The notes under the pieces were generated by a model. The model saw only the letters and a list, made by a program, of their open reading frames with translations. It was not told the DNA's origin and made no database searches. Of a stretch of 64,000 nt of DNA, positions 11,286 to 21,870 are shown one piece after another. This DNA comes from Shinisaurus crocodilurus (lineage: Eukaryota > Chordata > Lepidosauria > Squamata > Shinisauridae). The stretch's first letter is position 1. Every line of letters begins with the position of its first letter. The stretch spans positions 236,621,546 through 236,685,545 of the forward strand of contig CM037878.1 in assembly GCA_021292165.1 (NCBI GenBank). Direction: 5' to 3'. A program made the translations under genes and the position numbers.

Positions 11286-11369
11286 GGTTGAATGCACTTA
11301 CAGAACTCCTGTGATATGAAGCCTTATCAGAGTTTCCAATCATGGGAGTTCTGTAAGCACATTCATTCA
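11286..11369. repeat. Inverted repeat with about 20-bp arms
   Basis: CTTACAGAACTCC near 11297-11309 is complemented by GGAGTTCTGTAAG at 11345-11357, and GAATG/CATTC extend the arms. The spacer is about 35 bp. Confidence 0.7.
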
Positions 11370-12025
11370 AATGTGTTAATGCAGCCCCTTTCAAACCATC
11401 ATGCTCTACCAGTGTCTTTAATTATTGTGCACGGTTCTCTCCAGTTCAGCAGTTGTGGCTGCATGCATGGCTCATTTTTAAAATAAATAAATAAATTACA
11501 AATGGCTGGCTGGGAGGGAACATGAAGGATATTTCTCCTTCCCTGCCAAACAGCTGATTGGGATTTTAGTTGTTTAAAATGACTCCATGTGAGCAGCTCT
11601 GACTATTCCACATCCACTCCATTTGATTAGTGTGATAAGAGTATAATGGAATATAAAAGAGGGTATATATCTTCTGTGTTGATTAGCCTTTCCTTCCAGC
11701 GTATTAGGTACTAGTCAAGCAAATATCTGTAACAGAACAAAACAAACACACAACATGACAACATCAAAGAAACTGAATTGATTTGACTTTGCTGCATCTT
11801 CTACAGATTTTAAAATTGAAATACCTAATGACAAGCGTATTACCTTGGACTTTTCCCAAATGAGAAACAGTGGTAATGAAATGAGATTTGATGAAAAGGA
11901 TTCAAATCATAGGCTATTTACCAAGGCAGAAATGCATAACTATGAGGGCATCAGAATCTCAGCAATAATTCATAACATCTCATAAATCTCCATGGGAAAG
12001 TTTATAGACTCCCTTGCATAACAAA

Positions 12026-12028
<3 letters not shown>
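11370..12028. other. No recognisable feature
   Basis: AT-rich DNA, short A/T tracts only. Confidence 0.4.

Positions 12029-12059
<31 letters not shown>
12029..12059. repeat. (CA)n microsatellite
   Basis: Pure CA dinucleotide run of about 15 units. Confidence 0.95.
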
Positions 12060-12061
<2 letters not shown>

Positions 12062-13762
12062 CAATCAGCAAAAGGAATGGGGTGTCGTGAAGTTGAACTG
12101 AAGCACATATGGTTGAGAGACAAAGTGAAAAAGTCATATTTTGTTTGTGACAATAAAATGAATGGATAAAACTCTGATTTACATCAGTCTTGGTACTTTA
12201 AATCTAAGGATTTGTATGTTAAGATATATCTAAGCAGAAGTGCAGACAAATTAGAGATGGACAGAATAACCAGTTCCATTACATGATTTTTTTAGTGCAG
12301 AGTAAAATGAACTCATTCCACTCTATCAAAACTTGATTATTCTACCAAAACTTGATCATGGAATTCTGCAATTTACCTTCAGTGTACTCACCGGCCCTCC
12401 AAAGCTGCTGGGAGAGATAAAAAATACCACTCCATTGATGTCATTGAGAGCCATAGGGAGAACATTCTAGACACAATGCACTCATTTCCAAGGCAGAGAG
12501 GAGACAAAACTCCTTCCCTCACTGTCCCCTTTATTTCCAGAGTGAGTTTGAAACATACCAGGAAGCAGTGGATCTACTTCAGAAATGTTTCCAGGACCAA
12601 CAGAAGCCATGCTTCCTTCCTTCCTGGATTTGGCAAGGGTGGAATGCTGCGCTTTCCCATCATGCTGAAATGGTTGGAAGCCCGAATGCTGTCGTCTTTA
12701 TATTCTATAGGAGCAGTGAAATTGCTGGTCCAATTCTCACCACTACAAATACCAGAAGAGATGCCATTAGAAGAGGCCTATTTGTTCTCCCTAAATTGTG
12801 GTGCACAGGTTCTAACACATACACTTGAATATTTACGTATTTATTTTTGATTAATACAATCTCAGTGACAGAAGCAGGCATTGTTTTCCTTTTGTTGTTG
12901 AAGACTATTGTTATGAATGCTGGCCAAGCCTTTGTCAGGCATATCAGTGTTAATGGCTATTTGATGTTCCTTAATGGTCTATGAATGCATTGTTGTAGGA
13001 GCTAATTGTTAAAAGTTGATTTGTTAATACCAAGATATCTCTGGAAAGTTCTTAATGTGGAGGGAGCTATCAGAAGTTTGAGAAAAATGACACACCTTTT
13101 CTGGAGCCCACTGACTGATGCAAAGCACTGATGGAGACCTGTGTGTGCAAAAAACAATAGAAATGTTTTGAGACACACAGGCAGAGACTAGGATCACCAT
13201 CTGATATGAGTCGGACTGGGTTTTGGCATGGAATTCAGAGAGCTTTGATGAGCTCTAGTTTTGCAGATTTCCACATCCTAGCAGAGACTATCAGAGAGAG
13301 AAATAGAGAGAATAAGCTGAAGGCAAAATACACTTTTGGGGATGCAGGTATCTCTCTTGGAGAATCTGATGTGGAGCAATGGATTTGTTGTTTGCAGGAG
13401 TGCTTAAGCTGCTGTTTGTACTTATGCACTGCCTCTGGAACTTCTCACTGCTTGATGGAATGGGAGCAAGTAACAATGTAAAATGCGTACCTCTGTTTAC
13501 TAGTCATTTGTGCACATGACTGTAATGTTTCCTATCAGATTTCCCTGAGCAGGGCTATCAGTGTGAGTTGCCCCAGGCAATCCCTGGCCAGTTTCTCAGA
13601 CTGGTAAAAGAATGTCCCATCATGTTCTGGTGATTTTTCTTCATGGGAGCTAAGAAGAGTTAGGTGACTCTTAACCTAAGAAGAGATGCACCCAGTCAGA
13701 AGAGATGATGCATCTGGAACACACACATCCAGCCTGAGAGAGGGGCAAGGTCTCTCAGTGAC
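12060..13762. other. No recognisable gene
   Basis: The 124-codon plus-strand frame at 12476-12850 and the overlapping frame at 12568-12828 show no domain that I know. Two competing open frames over the same bases argue against coding. An exon of an unknown gene cannot be excluded. Confidence 0.35.
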
Positions 13763-14977
13763 TGGGCTCACACAACACACTAAGCCACCATGGCTTATAA
13801 GCCATGATGGGTTAGTATGTCATGTGAACCCACCACGGTTTTGTCAGGGTGGCTTAAGTTGGGGTTACAAGCCACCATGACAACCCATGGCTTATTCTAT
13901 GGCTTTTTTGATCCACAATGGGTTGGCATGTTGTCCAGACCCAGATGACACGATCCATCATCGGTTAAGCCCTACTGCTAGCGAGCCTCTTGGCAAAAGT
14001 GGCAAAAAACCCTTGCTGCTCTTGCTAAGTGGCTACCTGGTGACCACCATTGCCCAAGTGGTGCTTTGGGGTGGCTGGCAAAGGCTTCCCCCATTCCCTG
14101 CCGCAAGCCATTTCAGGATTGCTGTGGCTTGATTTTTGTTTTTAAAAGTTTTTTTTGGGGGGGGGAAGATCACGAAAGCCAGCGATCAAACTGGCTTTCA
14201 CGATCCCTGTTTGGGCAGCTACAAGTTGCCCCTCCAAGGTGCCCCAGTGATACCTATCCCAGGCTGCAGGTAAGTATTTTCCCCTTTTGCAAGCAACTGA
14301 CAGCTGTCAGATGCTGACATGTCAGATGCCTGCAAAGCCCCAAAAGTTTGCTATTTGCAAAAAGGGGCTTGTTCCTGCTGTTCACAGCAGGGTCCTCAGG
14401 TATTTTTTGGGGGGGGGAATCAGATGTCCCGAGTGCTCCCTCAGTTTTGCTAGTGTCTCCCTTATGTTAGCTTTGGGGGAACATTCAAAACTAGAGGGGA
14501 TTCCCACTGATGGGACAGGAGCTCTGAGTTTGACAGGTGTCAGAGCTCCCATCAGTGGGGATCCCCCCAATTTTTGCAGCTCCCTGAGGAGCTATCAACT
14601 TGGGGTCACTTGCAAAACTAAGTGGGAGCCTTGGGACATGTGAACACCCCAAAGAAACCCTGAGGATCCTGCTGGGAAGGAGGGGTGAAAAACACCCTTT
14701 TCTGTAGGATCTTCGGGTTTTTGGGAGGTGCTTATGTGTCCATGGGATATCCTCACTTGCAAAAGTGAGGGCAGCCCATGGACACATGAGTACCCCCAAA
14801 ACCCCCTGAAGATTCTGTTGCAAAGGGTCCTTTTGAGGCTGCAGCCCTTTAAAAAAAACAACAACTTTAAAACAGAGTTTTGCAAAGTGCTACAAAGTTG
14901 CTTTTTGGCATGTACACAATGTACATTGTGCAGCCAGATTAAGCCATGGTGGGCTGTTGTATCATGTGAACTGGTCC
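13763..14977. mobile_element. 1.2-kb hairpin-rich DNA transposon, non-autonomous
   Basis: The left end (GGCTCACACAACACACTAAG, then GCCACCATGGCTTA) and the right end read on the other strand (CAGTTCACATGATACAAC, then GCCCACCATGGCTTA) are imperfect TIRs. Subterminal DNA repeats CATGG/CCATG blocks. The interior has several strong hairpins, for example about 14508-14560 and 14738-14785. Several overlapping open frames in both strands are by-products of the palindromes. No transposase is recognised. The style matches 29976-30305. Confidence 0.65.
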
Positions 14978-16231
14978 ACAGAGAGCTGAGGTTCTAGACT
15001 CCATAAATTAATAGTGTTTTAGGGTGCTAACTATCTCCTTAAAGATCTGATGTAAAATTAGTGGACTGTTAAGAGTATTTATGCTTCGCCCCATGTATGG
15101 TCAACCTGTATATTTGTAAATAAATAAATGCAAATCTTACAAAATGCCAATAAGCCTCCAGTGACTGCCTTCGAAAGGGTACAAAATCTGAGTAACTGCT
15201 ACCCTTGGAACTTCTTACCACTCGGAAAAGGGTGCATGTAACAGTATTCATTAATATTATTCATTTATAATGAGTAAACATATTAGTATTTCCTGACCAA
15301 GCATACATTTTCTCTTGTTTTGTATGAAATTATAGTTAAGATAATATTTGATCAGATAAGTTATATTTTATACAAGTTATTAATTTTAATTGCATATTGT
15401 TTGCTGATGCATTGGGCTTACATGCTAAAAGCTGTTGTAAGGTAAGGTAGCTGTAATGTATGTGTGGAGACTATTAATGAAGCTTTTGGATATAAAGACT
15501 GAAATGAACTCTTTTTCACACTGTGCAAAGCAGTTACTGTCTAATAGAATTGCAGCATGACTTTTACCAGGGGACACTACAGTATAGTCAGCAGAACGGA
15601 GGAATTTGAAATGACTGATACCCCCAAAGGCCACTTAAGAAACTTGTACATACAGAAACCACTTGGTTTTTTTTTAAATAAAAAAAACCAACAACCCACA
15701 AAACCTCAGTTTCAGCATGCAACATTCTAAATGTACTCAGTACTACAACTGTAGATGATTTAATTTTTAAGACTGAAAATACTGCTGATCTTTTAGCAAC
15801 ATTTCTGAACCAATTACCAGATGTGTTCATCTGTATGAAAATAAAATGAAAGCATAGTTCAGTGGCTGTTTAATTTAATTTTATCTTACTAAGGGGGCAG
15901 GTCACTTTTAAAGAGCCTTTTATTCGGATTCAGTGCCTGTTTGCTCAGAAGTAAACCCCAGCAAGTGTAATGGACCTCAAGATGCACCGGGCCTTGCATG
16001 GAATGCAGCAGAGACTTGCTTATGTTATTGGCTTTCATTAATAAACTATACGTAGTAAGTGTTGGTATAGCTGATTGCAGTATGAATTGTCCAGTAAAAA
16101 GACTGAAAGAGGAAACTACAGAAATAAATTTTGCATTCATCCTCTAGAAACATTTAGCATTCTAGAAACCTGAAAGAAAAGAAAACACATCATCCCTAAG
16201 AAAAGGTTCCAGCCAGTTAGCAAGACTAAAA
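14978..16231. other. AT-rich DNA without a recognisable gene
   Basis: A partial match to the GCAATCCTA family lies at about 15940-15990 (TTTGCTCAGAAGTAAACCCC). Nothing else is recognised. Confidence 0.4.
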
Positions 16232-16320
16232 CTGCAATGCTTTGCACACTTACCTGAGAGTAAGGTCTATTGAACTCAGTAAACTCTTGAGTAAACATGT
16301 TTAGACTTGTATTCTATAAG
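16232..16320. mobile_element. GCAATCCTA-family palindromic MITE, diverged
   Basis: CTGCAATGCTTTGCACACTT, GAGAGTAAGGTCTATTGAAC and TTTAGACTTGTATTC follow the family order. Confidence 0.5.
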
Positions 16321-16371
16321 TGACTTCTGCCTTGGAGAGCTGCTACCAGTCATATTTGATAGCACTGGGTG

Positions 16372-17059
16372 CAGGGATGGGGACTCGGACTCGAGGACTC
16401 GACTCGTGAGTCGGACTGAGTCCCCCCTCTGACTCGACTCGGACTCGAGTCCCAATATTTTTAATGGGACTCGAGACTCGACTCGGGACTCGAGACCAAG
16501 GACTCGTCAACATCCCTGCTTGATGCCACCTGCAGGTGCTGTCTGGACCTAGTTGCAGTAACAATCCAAGTTTATTTTTTAAAATCATTTTACTAATGTA
16601 ACCTTTCAGGAATTGTTGGTTTGGCTGCCTCTGCCTGTCTGTTTGGGGTTCCCTGCCTCCTCTGCCTGCCTGGTCTCCTCTTAACCAGTTCCACAGTTTG
16701 AATTGTCCAAGACAAAGGCCTCTGCCTGCCTGTTTTGGGGTTCCCTGCCTGGTTATTTTGGGTTTGTCTGCCTGGTCTGTTCTTGTCAAAATCAGTGGCA
16801 GAGTTTTGAGATAAAAAGGCACACTTGTGTCTAGAATTTATTTAAGCCACACATCTGAAGTAGCCTTATTTTGTTGGGAAAAAACCCCATTGATTTTAAT
16901 AGGGACTCGTGGAGTCAGCTTTGGGAGTGACTCGGGACTCGGGACTCGTGAGTCACCATTTTGGACCAAGGACTTGGACTCGGACTCGAGACTCGGGTCC
17001 AAAGACTCGACTCGTGACTCGACTCGTGACTCGAGACCAAGGACTCTTCAACATCCCTG
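16372..17059. mobile_element. hAT-type element with GACTCG-repeat termini
   Basis: The element begins CAGGGATG and ends CATCCCTG. It is bordered by ACTGGGTG (16364-16371) and ACTGGGTT (17060-17067), an 8-bp target-site duplication with one mismatch. About 24 copies of GACTCG, in direct and palindromic arrangements, fill about 16381-16510 and 16904-17046. The interior (16519-16900) is T- and CTGCCTG-rich with no transposase. A second copy of the right terminus, ending CATCCCTG at 16518, lies inside, so the left 147 bp may be a smaller element or a rearrangement. Open frames across it are repeat artefacts. Confidence 0.85.
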
Positions 17060-17377
17060 ACTGGGTTACATGAACCAACAATCCTACTCAGTATTATGTA
17101 GTTTCATATGTTCAAGGCTTCTTTGCGTATACTTCCTTTGACAAGGAGATTTGGAAACGTGTGAAGTGGTCTGTCTAGGTGGAATGGAGCTAGCAGTGGT
17201 AGCTGGTGACTACTGGGGCTGGGTGGGGGGTTGGAGAACGAGCCACTGGCAGAGCCAGAGCCAAGGGATTGCTGTGGGCAGAGCCTGGCAAAAAATAAAA
17301 TATTAATAAGAACAATAAGAACAACATGAGCTGATAGTTCTGTTAGGAACAAATGTTAAAATCATTAGCCCTGTAAC
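17060..17377. other. No recognisable feature
   Basis: A G-rich stretch lies at about 17205-17290. No gene is seen. Confidence 0.4.
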
Positions 17378-17467
17378 ACTGCAATTCTATGCACCATGAC
17401 ATGAGTGCAAGAACCATTACACAAAGTATGACTTACTTGCAGCAGGTGAAAATGCATAGGATTGCAA
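17378..17467. mobile_element. GCAATCCTA-family palindromic MITE
   Basis: CTGCAATTCTATGCACCATG at the left and AATGCATAGGATTGCAAG at the right are inverted ends; the centre carries TATGACTTACTTGC. Confidence 0.65.
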
Positions 17468-17668
17468 GACGTGCTATGAGGGAAACCCCATAACCAGCCA
17501 GTGTTGAGTGAAGAAGCTCGTTTTGGCCAAGGACTCTTATGATGTGACTGTTGGAGGAGGAAATGATGGGAAAGTGGGGTTGAGGAAGAGGGGATGTAAT
17601 GGGACTACCAGCTCCCCCGGGACTACACAATGAAATCCCTGCTCCACCCCACCCCCCCCATGTAGGCT

Positions 17669-17814
17669 GCAGTTCATATGAACATTCTGTTTGGACGTAG
17701 GAGAGATTTGCATATCCACTCCTGATTGGGCCCCTGTGGCGGCAGTTCATACCAACATTCTATATGTCGGTGGAGTGATTTGCATAACCGCTCCTGAATG
17801 GCCCCTTCGAACAT
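17669..17814. repeat. 73-bp tandem duplication with octamer-like sites
   Basis: Two diverged units start at 17669 and 17742. Each carries GCAGTTCAT, an ATTTGCAT octamer-type site, CACTCCTGA or CGCTCCTGA, and a GG-CCCC block. The arrangement resembles a duplicated promoter or enhancer unit inside the repeat that continues to 18034. Confidence 0.7.
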
Positions 17815-18034
17815 TCCAAGTGATGCCATTGGCTCTCATCTATTTTGGGCCATACAGGCACAGCAAGGGCATTTTCAGAGATTTGAACCCACCAGTCTTT
17901 GTCCTGGGGTGATGGAGAGTATGCATGTCAAGTTTGGGGCAGATCCGTCCAACCGTGTAGGAGCCTATGCAACGCATGCAAACGCCCGTACGGACATACG
18001 GACGGACGGACAAACTTTCACATTTATATAGTAG
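17815..18034 (+). mobile_element. 3' end of an unclassified, RTE-like retrotransposon
   Basis: The order GTCAAGTTTGGGGCAGATCC, GTCCAACCGT, a GGACGGACGGACAAACTTTC block and ATTTATATAGTAGAT is the typical 3' end seen in RTE-like and related elements of many animals. I cannot fix the clade. A second, poorer example is at 35560-35680. Confidence 0.5.
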
Positions 18035-18039
18035 ATTTC

Positions 18040-18320
18040 ACTTCTACCTGATCTTTCTACCAAAAATGGCACTCAAGGCAGCTTACAATCAGTAATAAAA
18101 CTTGATAAAAACAGTAATAAAACAAACACATTAAACACAATTAAAAACAGTTAAGAACACAACAGTAACAGAGTAAAAACAGCACCCAATCCAACAGCCC
18201 AATTACATACCAAAGGCCCACTTGGAAAAAGCAGTCTTTGCCTGCCAGCAGAAGGACAGCATAGAGGGAGCAAATAAAGCAGACTTGATCCACTGCTGGG
18301 AGGTGCCTCTCACAACAGCT
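18040..18320 (-). mobile_element. L2-type LINE 3' end including ORF C-terminus
   Basis: Minus strand: coding DNA near 18210-18280 translates as APSMLSFCWQAKTAFSKWAF, then GM and stop. This is a diverged version of the conserved L2 C-terminus. An A/T-rich 3' UTR follows, down to CCAAAAATGGCACTCAAGGC at about 18060-18080. The upstream part is decayed. Confidence 0.8.
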
Positions 18321-19233
18321 GTACATGGCCCCCTCCCTTGAGAAGTAAGGGTCATCTCTAGTTGGTTGGCTCAGTCAGGCTAGGACGTGAGCTGAGATGT
18401 TTTTCTTTTCTTTTCCTCCACCCCACACTTTGAGGGTGTGTGCCCTCCAGAAAGCCTTCCGCTGCATGCACGTGTGTCGTTCCCACAATGAAGGTACCAA
18501 CCAGGAATTCCTTCCTTCTGGTGCAGCACATCAGTAGCCAATATGAAATATTTGCAGATAAAGTGATTTATGGGGAGGGGGAAGAATTAGTGGTTTGGAT
18601 CCCACCCCTGCCCTTTGATTCTCACCACCCCTGGGAGCTAGTCAAATAGAAAACCTATTTTGTTAGATTAGCCAACAGCAATTCTTTAGGTTTTCACTTT
18701 GTGACCAATTTAGGAAAGTTGTGCACTGACCACAAGATTTAATTTTGACCCTGATTTGGTGGTTCGGAAAACATCACAATTTGACTTGGAAGCTGAATCC
18801 AAATTTCCAGTTGACAATCACTGGAAATCAACAAATGACTATAACTTTTTTTCTGTTTGACAAAATTAGATTAAATGTGCAGGAATAGCAGTCTGTTATA
18901 AGGGAATGAAGCCTATCAAATTTCAGACAATTTGGTTTAGGTTTTTTTCCCCTCATAGTCATAGGCATCTTTAAATACTGTTTGTTTTTGTTTTTTTTAA
19001 AAAGGAACTGCCAATAAGATTTTTTAAAAATTTCTTGATAAAACTGAATTAAACTTTTAGGCATGATTGCCCATTCTAAGGGGATGATGCCTGGCAAGAT
19101 TCGGTTAAATAGGTGAAGGGGTTTTTGTTCCACAGCAGCCTTTATAGCAGGGTGGGCATCTTCAGGAGGTTCACTTTCTACCCCCCAGACACAGACACAG
19201 ACCCCATGGCCATATTCCCACTGCTGGCTATGA
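18321..19233. other. No gene; weak internal duplication
   Basis: 18880-18953 and 19058-19120 look like diverged direct copies, with AAGGGRATGAWGCCT and a later GTT-AGG-TTTTT pattern. A 167-codon minus-strand open frame (18828-19331) covers this repeat and has no family resemblance, so I do not call a gene. Confidence 0.4.
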
Positions 19234-19446
19234 CACTGAAATTTGGTAGCATGGCAGTGGTGACAAAATACCCAGTGGTTTGCCACTGAATTTTGATGAC
19301 AAACCATGATGGAGGCTGAAAAGGGACACATTTTACTTGTTTACAAGTCAAATTTGTCTGTTTTCAGCCTCCTTTACATTTTGCCATTGAAATTCAGTGG
19401 CAAACCACTAAAATGTTTGCTACTGCTGCACCACCAAATTTCACTG
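19234..19446. repeat. Imperfect inverted repeat with about 85-bp arms
   Basis: Left arm 19234-19322 and right arm 19361-19446 are inverted copies. Shared landmarks are TGAAATTTGGT at the outer ends, AGTGGTTTGCCACTGAATTT in the middle and GGAGGCTGAAAA at the inner ends. The 38-bp spacer holds no gene. It may be a foldback transposon. Confidence 0.75.
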
Positions 19447-19594
19447 ACGGGGGACAAGGGCCATCCTAGAGGCCAGGGAGGCTGCATGTGGCCCACAGGC
19501 TGTGAGTTGTGTACCCATACTTTACAGTTTGGGTTTTTTTTTTTTTAAAAAAAGGATGTGCTTATGCCCCTATGTTCTTTGTGGGCAAATGTTA

Positions 19595-19668
19595 TGAGAA
19601 TGGCATACAGCATAGTGGTGGCCCTATCTAAGAAACAAAAATGAAAAATTTCAGAAGGATAATGTGAC
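19595..19668. repeat. Dispersed repeat, copy 1
   Basis: GAGAATGGCATACAGCATAG, AAGAAACAAAAATG and AAATTTCAGAAGGATA recur in the same order at 20465-20530. The element is unclassified. Confidence 0.55.
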
Positions 19669-20014
19669 AATAATGTGGCCGGTTATTTAATTTTATTTCT
19701 CTCACTACCACCTGGCTGTTAGTTCACTTTTTTCACTAATCCAGTGGCTGAGATATAGTAGCTCCAGGGATTAGTTCACCCTATTTTAAACTATCCCTGT
19801 TCCAACTCTGTCACAAGTCTTCACTCACTCCCAGACAAACCCGAGCGGACAATCTGTCTGTGGGAGATAAACTCTGTAAAAATACCATTGCTGGTTATTG
19901 TGGTGTTTACGCTGGGTAGATATTGTTTATCTTGCTCTTAGCAGCTGTACCAAGTGATTAGGGGTGAGCTTCAGGATAGTAGCAGTTATAAATCAGTCTC
20001 TTCAGTAACCCAAC

Positions 20015-20275
20015 AAATGGTTGTTTATTTTCTTAAGTAAAACATTTCTTTAAACAGGAACAATCTCTTTTCCATAAAGGCAATAGTTTATGTTGAATTA
20101 ACTTTATGACTTTTATCTGACTGACTGACTAGAATCCCCCTAACTAACTTCCCTCCAACTCACTTCTCTCTAACTCACTTCTCTCATCTCATCTCTCTAA
20201 CTCTAACACCCTAACACTCTAACTAACTCCTCTCTCTCACACACACATATATACAGAGCTCCCCCTCCCATCAGA
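20015..20275 (-). mobile_element. LTR-like fragment with TATA and polyadenylation signals
   Basis: On the minus strand a TATA-like TGTATATATG (complement of about 20246-20258) is followed by a purine-rich tract of TTAGAGAGAAG-type repeats and then AAAATAAACAACC (about 20022-20031). This is the promoter, R and polyadenylation order of an LTR. No TG...CA limits or internal genes were found. The region at 61600-61890 has the same layout. Confidence 0.45.
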
Positions 20276-20464
20276 ACTTTCTACAGGCGAGCCCTGATAG
20301 GTTGCTGGGTGCATCCCCTCTGCCTGGCAATGCTAGATATTAACCCTTTCATCACAGATAGGTACACCAGTTTTTGCAGAAGGGGAGTCTTCACTTTTTT
20401 GCAGGAGGAGGCAATCAGTTTCTGCTTTCCTCTCTCCATGGATTTTTTTTTGGGGGGCAATGTG

Positions 20465-20530
20465 TATGAAAATGGCACACCACATAGAAGTGTCTTTAGG
20501 CAAGAAACCTTCAAAATTTCAGAAGGATAC
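20465..20530. repeat. Dispersed repeat, copy 2
   Basis: GAAAATGGCACACCACATAG, GCAAGAAACC and AAAATTTCAGAAGGATA match 19595-19668. Confidence 0.55.
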
Positions 20531-20824
20531 GTTTAGGTGCTAGGGAGGTATGATGAATGAAAAACAGTTTAAGACTTCTTTCTTTTCTGCTCAATTGGCA
20601 TCAAAGTCACAGAAAGTGCAGTAGGACAGGAGTGAATCATGGATGTGGCAGAGGCAGAAGGCCTGGATCATCCAGCATTTCCCAAGCAAAGACCAACTGC
20701 TGTACCCTCTCAGGTTCCACAGACTCCACCAAACCTCTTTTAACATCCCTCTTTCTGGGAGAGAGAACTAGCAAAGTGGGACTGGATCATTCCTGCAATG
20801 TATTCCATGGGATAATATTACATG

Positions 20825-20895
20825 TGGTAGTACACATGTGTTGCATACAGAAGGTCCCAGATTCAATCTTCTGCATGTCCAGGTATAGCTGAGAA
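20825..20895 (+). mobile_element. tRNA-like SINE fragment
   Basis: GTAGTACACATGTGTTGCAT, AGAAGGTCCCAGATTCAATC and CTGCATGTCCAGGTATAGCT are a diverged copy of a common reptile SINE whose head carries tRNA-like A and B boxes (GGTTCAATCC-type). It is not a functional tRNA. Confidence 0.6.
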
Positions 20896-21208
20896 TTCTG
20901 TATGCTAATAATTAGTACAGAATAATCAGACGAGCAGGAACAATAGTGCTAGGTGGGAGGGAAAACTCAAAATATTTACTAATTTGTTCATGATATATAG
21001 TAATATTAATCAATAAAAGCTGCTTGAAATTGTACTTTATAAAATACAGATTTTAAGACCCATGTCACTGACACTCTTGAAATGCCACACCCCCAAATTC
21101 AGATGAGTCCCTAAAATGAAAGGAGACCAGCCCTAATGAAATCTAATTACTGAAGGAAACTTAAGGTCTGAACTAGCCTATAATTTGAACATAGTTTCAT
21201 TGACAGGC
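20896..21208. other. No recognisable feature
   Basis: AT-rich DNA. Confidence 0.4.
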
Positions 21209-21374
21209 CTGTGGCTTATGCTGGCTCAGCTTGTCTGAGCGTGGAAAGTTAAGCAGGGTCAGGCCAGGTTATTACTTGGATGGGAGACCCCTCCTCTAGT
21301 TTCCTGCATTGAGCAGGGGGTTGGACTCGATGGCCTTGTAGGCTCCTTCCAACTCTATCTATGAAATCTATGAG
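21209..21374 (+). mobile_element. SINE with 5S-rRNA-like head and CR1-type tail
   Basis: GAAAGTTAAGCAGGGTCAGG, CCAGGTTATTACTTGGATGG and GAGACC correspond to the internal promoter half of 5S rRNA. GCAGGGGGTTGGACTCGATG, GCCTTGTAGG, TTCCAACTCTATC and ATGAAATCTATGAG are the CR1 3' end. This suggests a 5S-type polymerase III promoter joined to a tail that CR1 reverse transcriptase can recognise. Confidence 0.82.
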
Positions 21375-21479
21375 TTCTGAGTTGGAAGAAATGGATAGCT
21401 AACAGTGCAGGAGCCAATTAATATCCCATCATATATAAATATCACAAGGATAATAAAGTGTGGTCTTTTAAAATAAAGA

Positions 21480-21870
21480 AAAATGCAGTGGATGTATTTG
21501 GTATTTAACAAAGCATTTGCTGCTTCTTTCCTAGTCATCAAAAATTAACCCAAATTGGCTTGGATAGGAACATTGTTACATGGATTAAAATCTGGCTAAA
21601 GGAGCATAAACAGAGAGTGTCTAGAGAGATAGCACAGGGATTGCTGTTACAGCCACTTTTATTTAACATCCTTATTAATGATTTGGAAAGGGAAATAAAC
21701 AGCATGCTAATAAAATTTGCATATGATTCTAAAATGTGTGGTCAAGTATATTCCAATGAATAACAGGAGAGAGGTTAGCAGAGAAACTGGACACTTAGAA
21801 ATAAAGTTAATGAAATGGTGTTTATCTTAGACAAAGTGTGTGAGCTTGGAGAGGATATAGGCTATTTATA
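21480..21870 (+). pseudogene. CR1 reverse transcriptase fragment
   Basis: Translation of 21560-21763 reads LDRNIVTWIKIWLKEHKQRV, later LLFNILINDLE and MLIKFAYDSKM. This is the part of CR1 reverse transcriptase spanning the motif B to C region. The catalytic FADD is changed to FAYD and the frame soon stops, so the copy is dead. Less clear matches extend to both sides. Confidence 0.85.

Noticed and set aside
12476..12850. 124-codon plus-strand open frame as a possible exon
   Set aside because: A second frame is open over the same bases, there is no recognisable domain, and part of the sequence resembles 9110-9230, which suggests an old repeat.
13887..14643. Chain of open frames resembling a gene
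   Set aside because: They fall inside a TIR transposon full of hairpins and occur on both strands.
16343..17060. 159-codon minus and 77-codon plus frames across the GACTCG element
   Set aside because: Low-complexity repeat translation (RVRVES/DSDSRLG type) inside a hAT element with a target duplication.
18828..19331. 167-codon minus-strand open frame
   Set aside because: Lies over a diverged direct repeat and one arm of an inverted repeat; composition is poly-K/N/I-like and no family is recognised.
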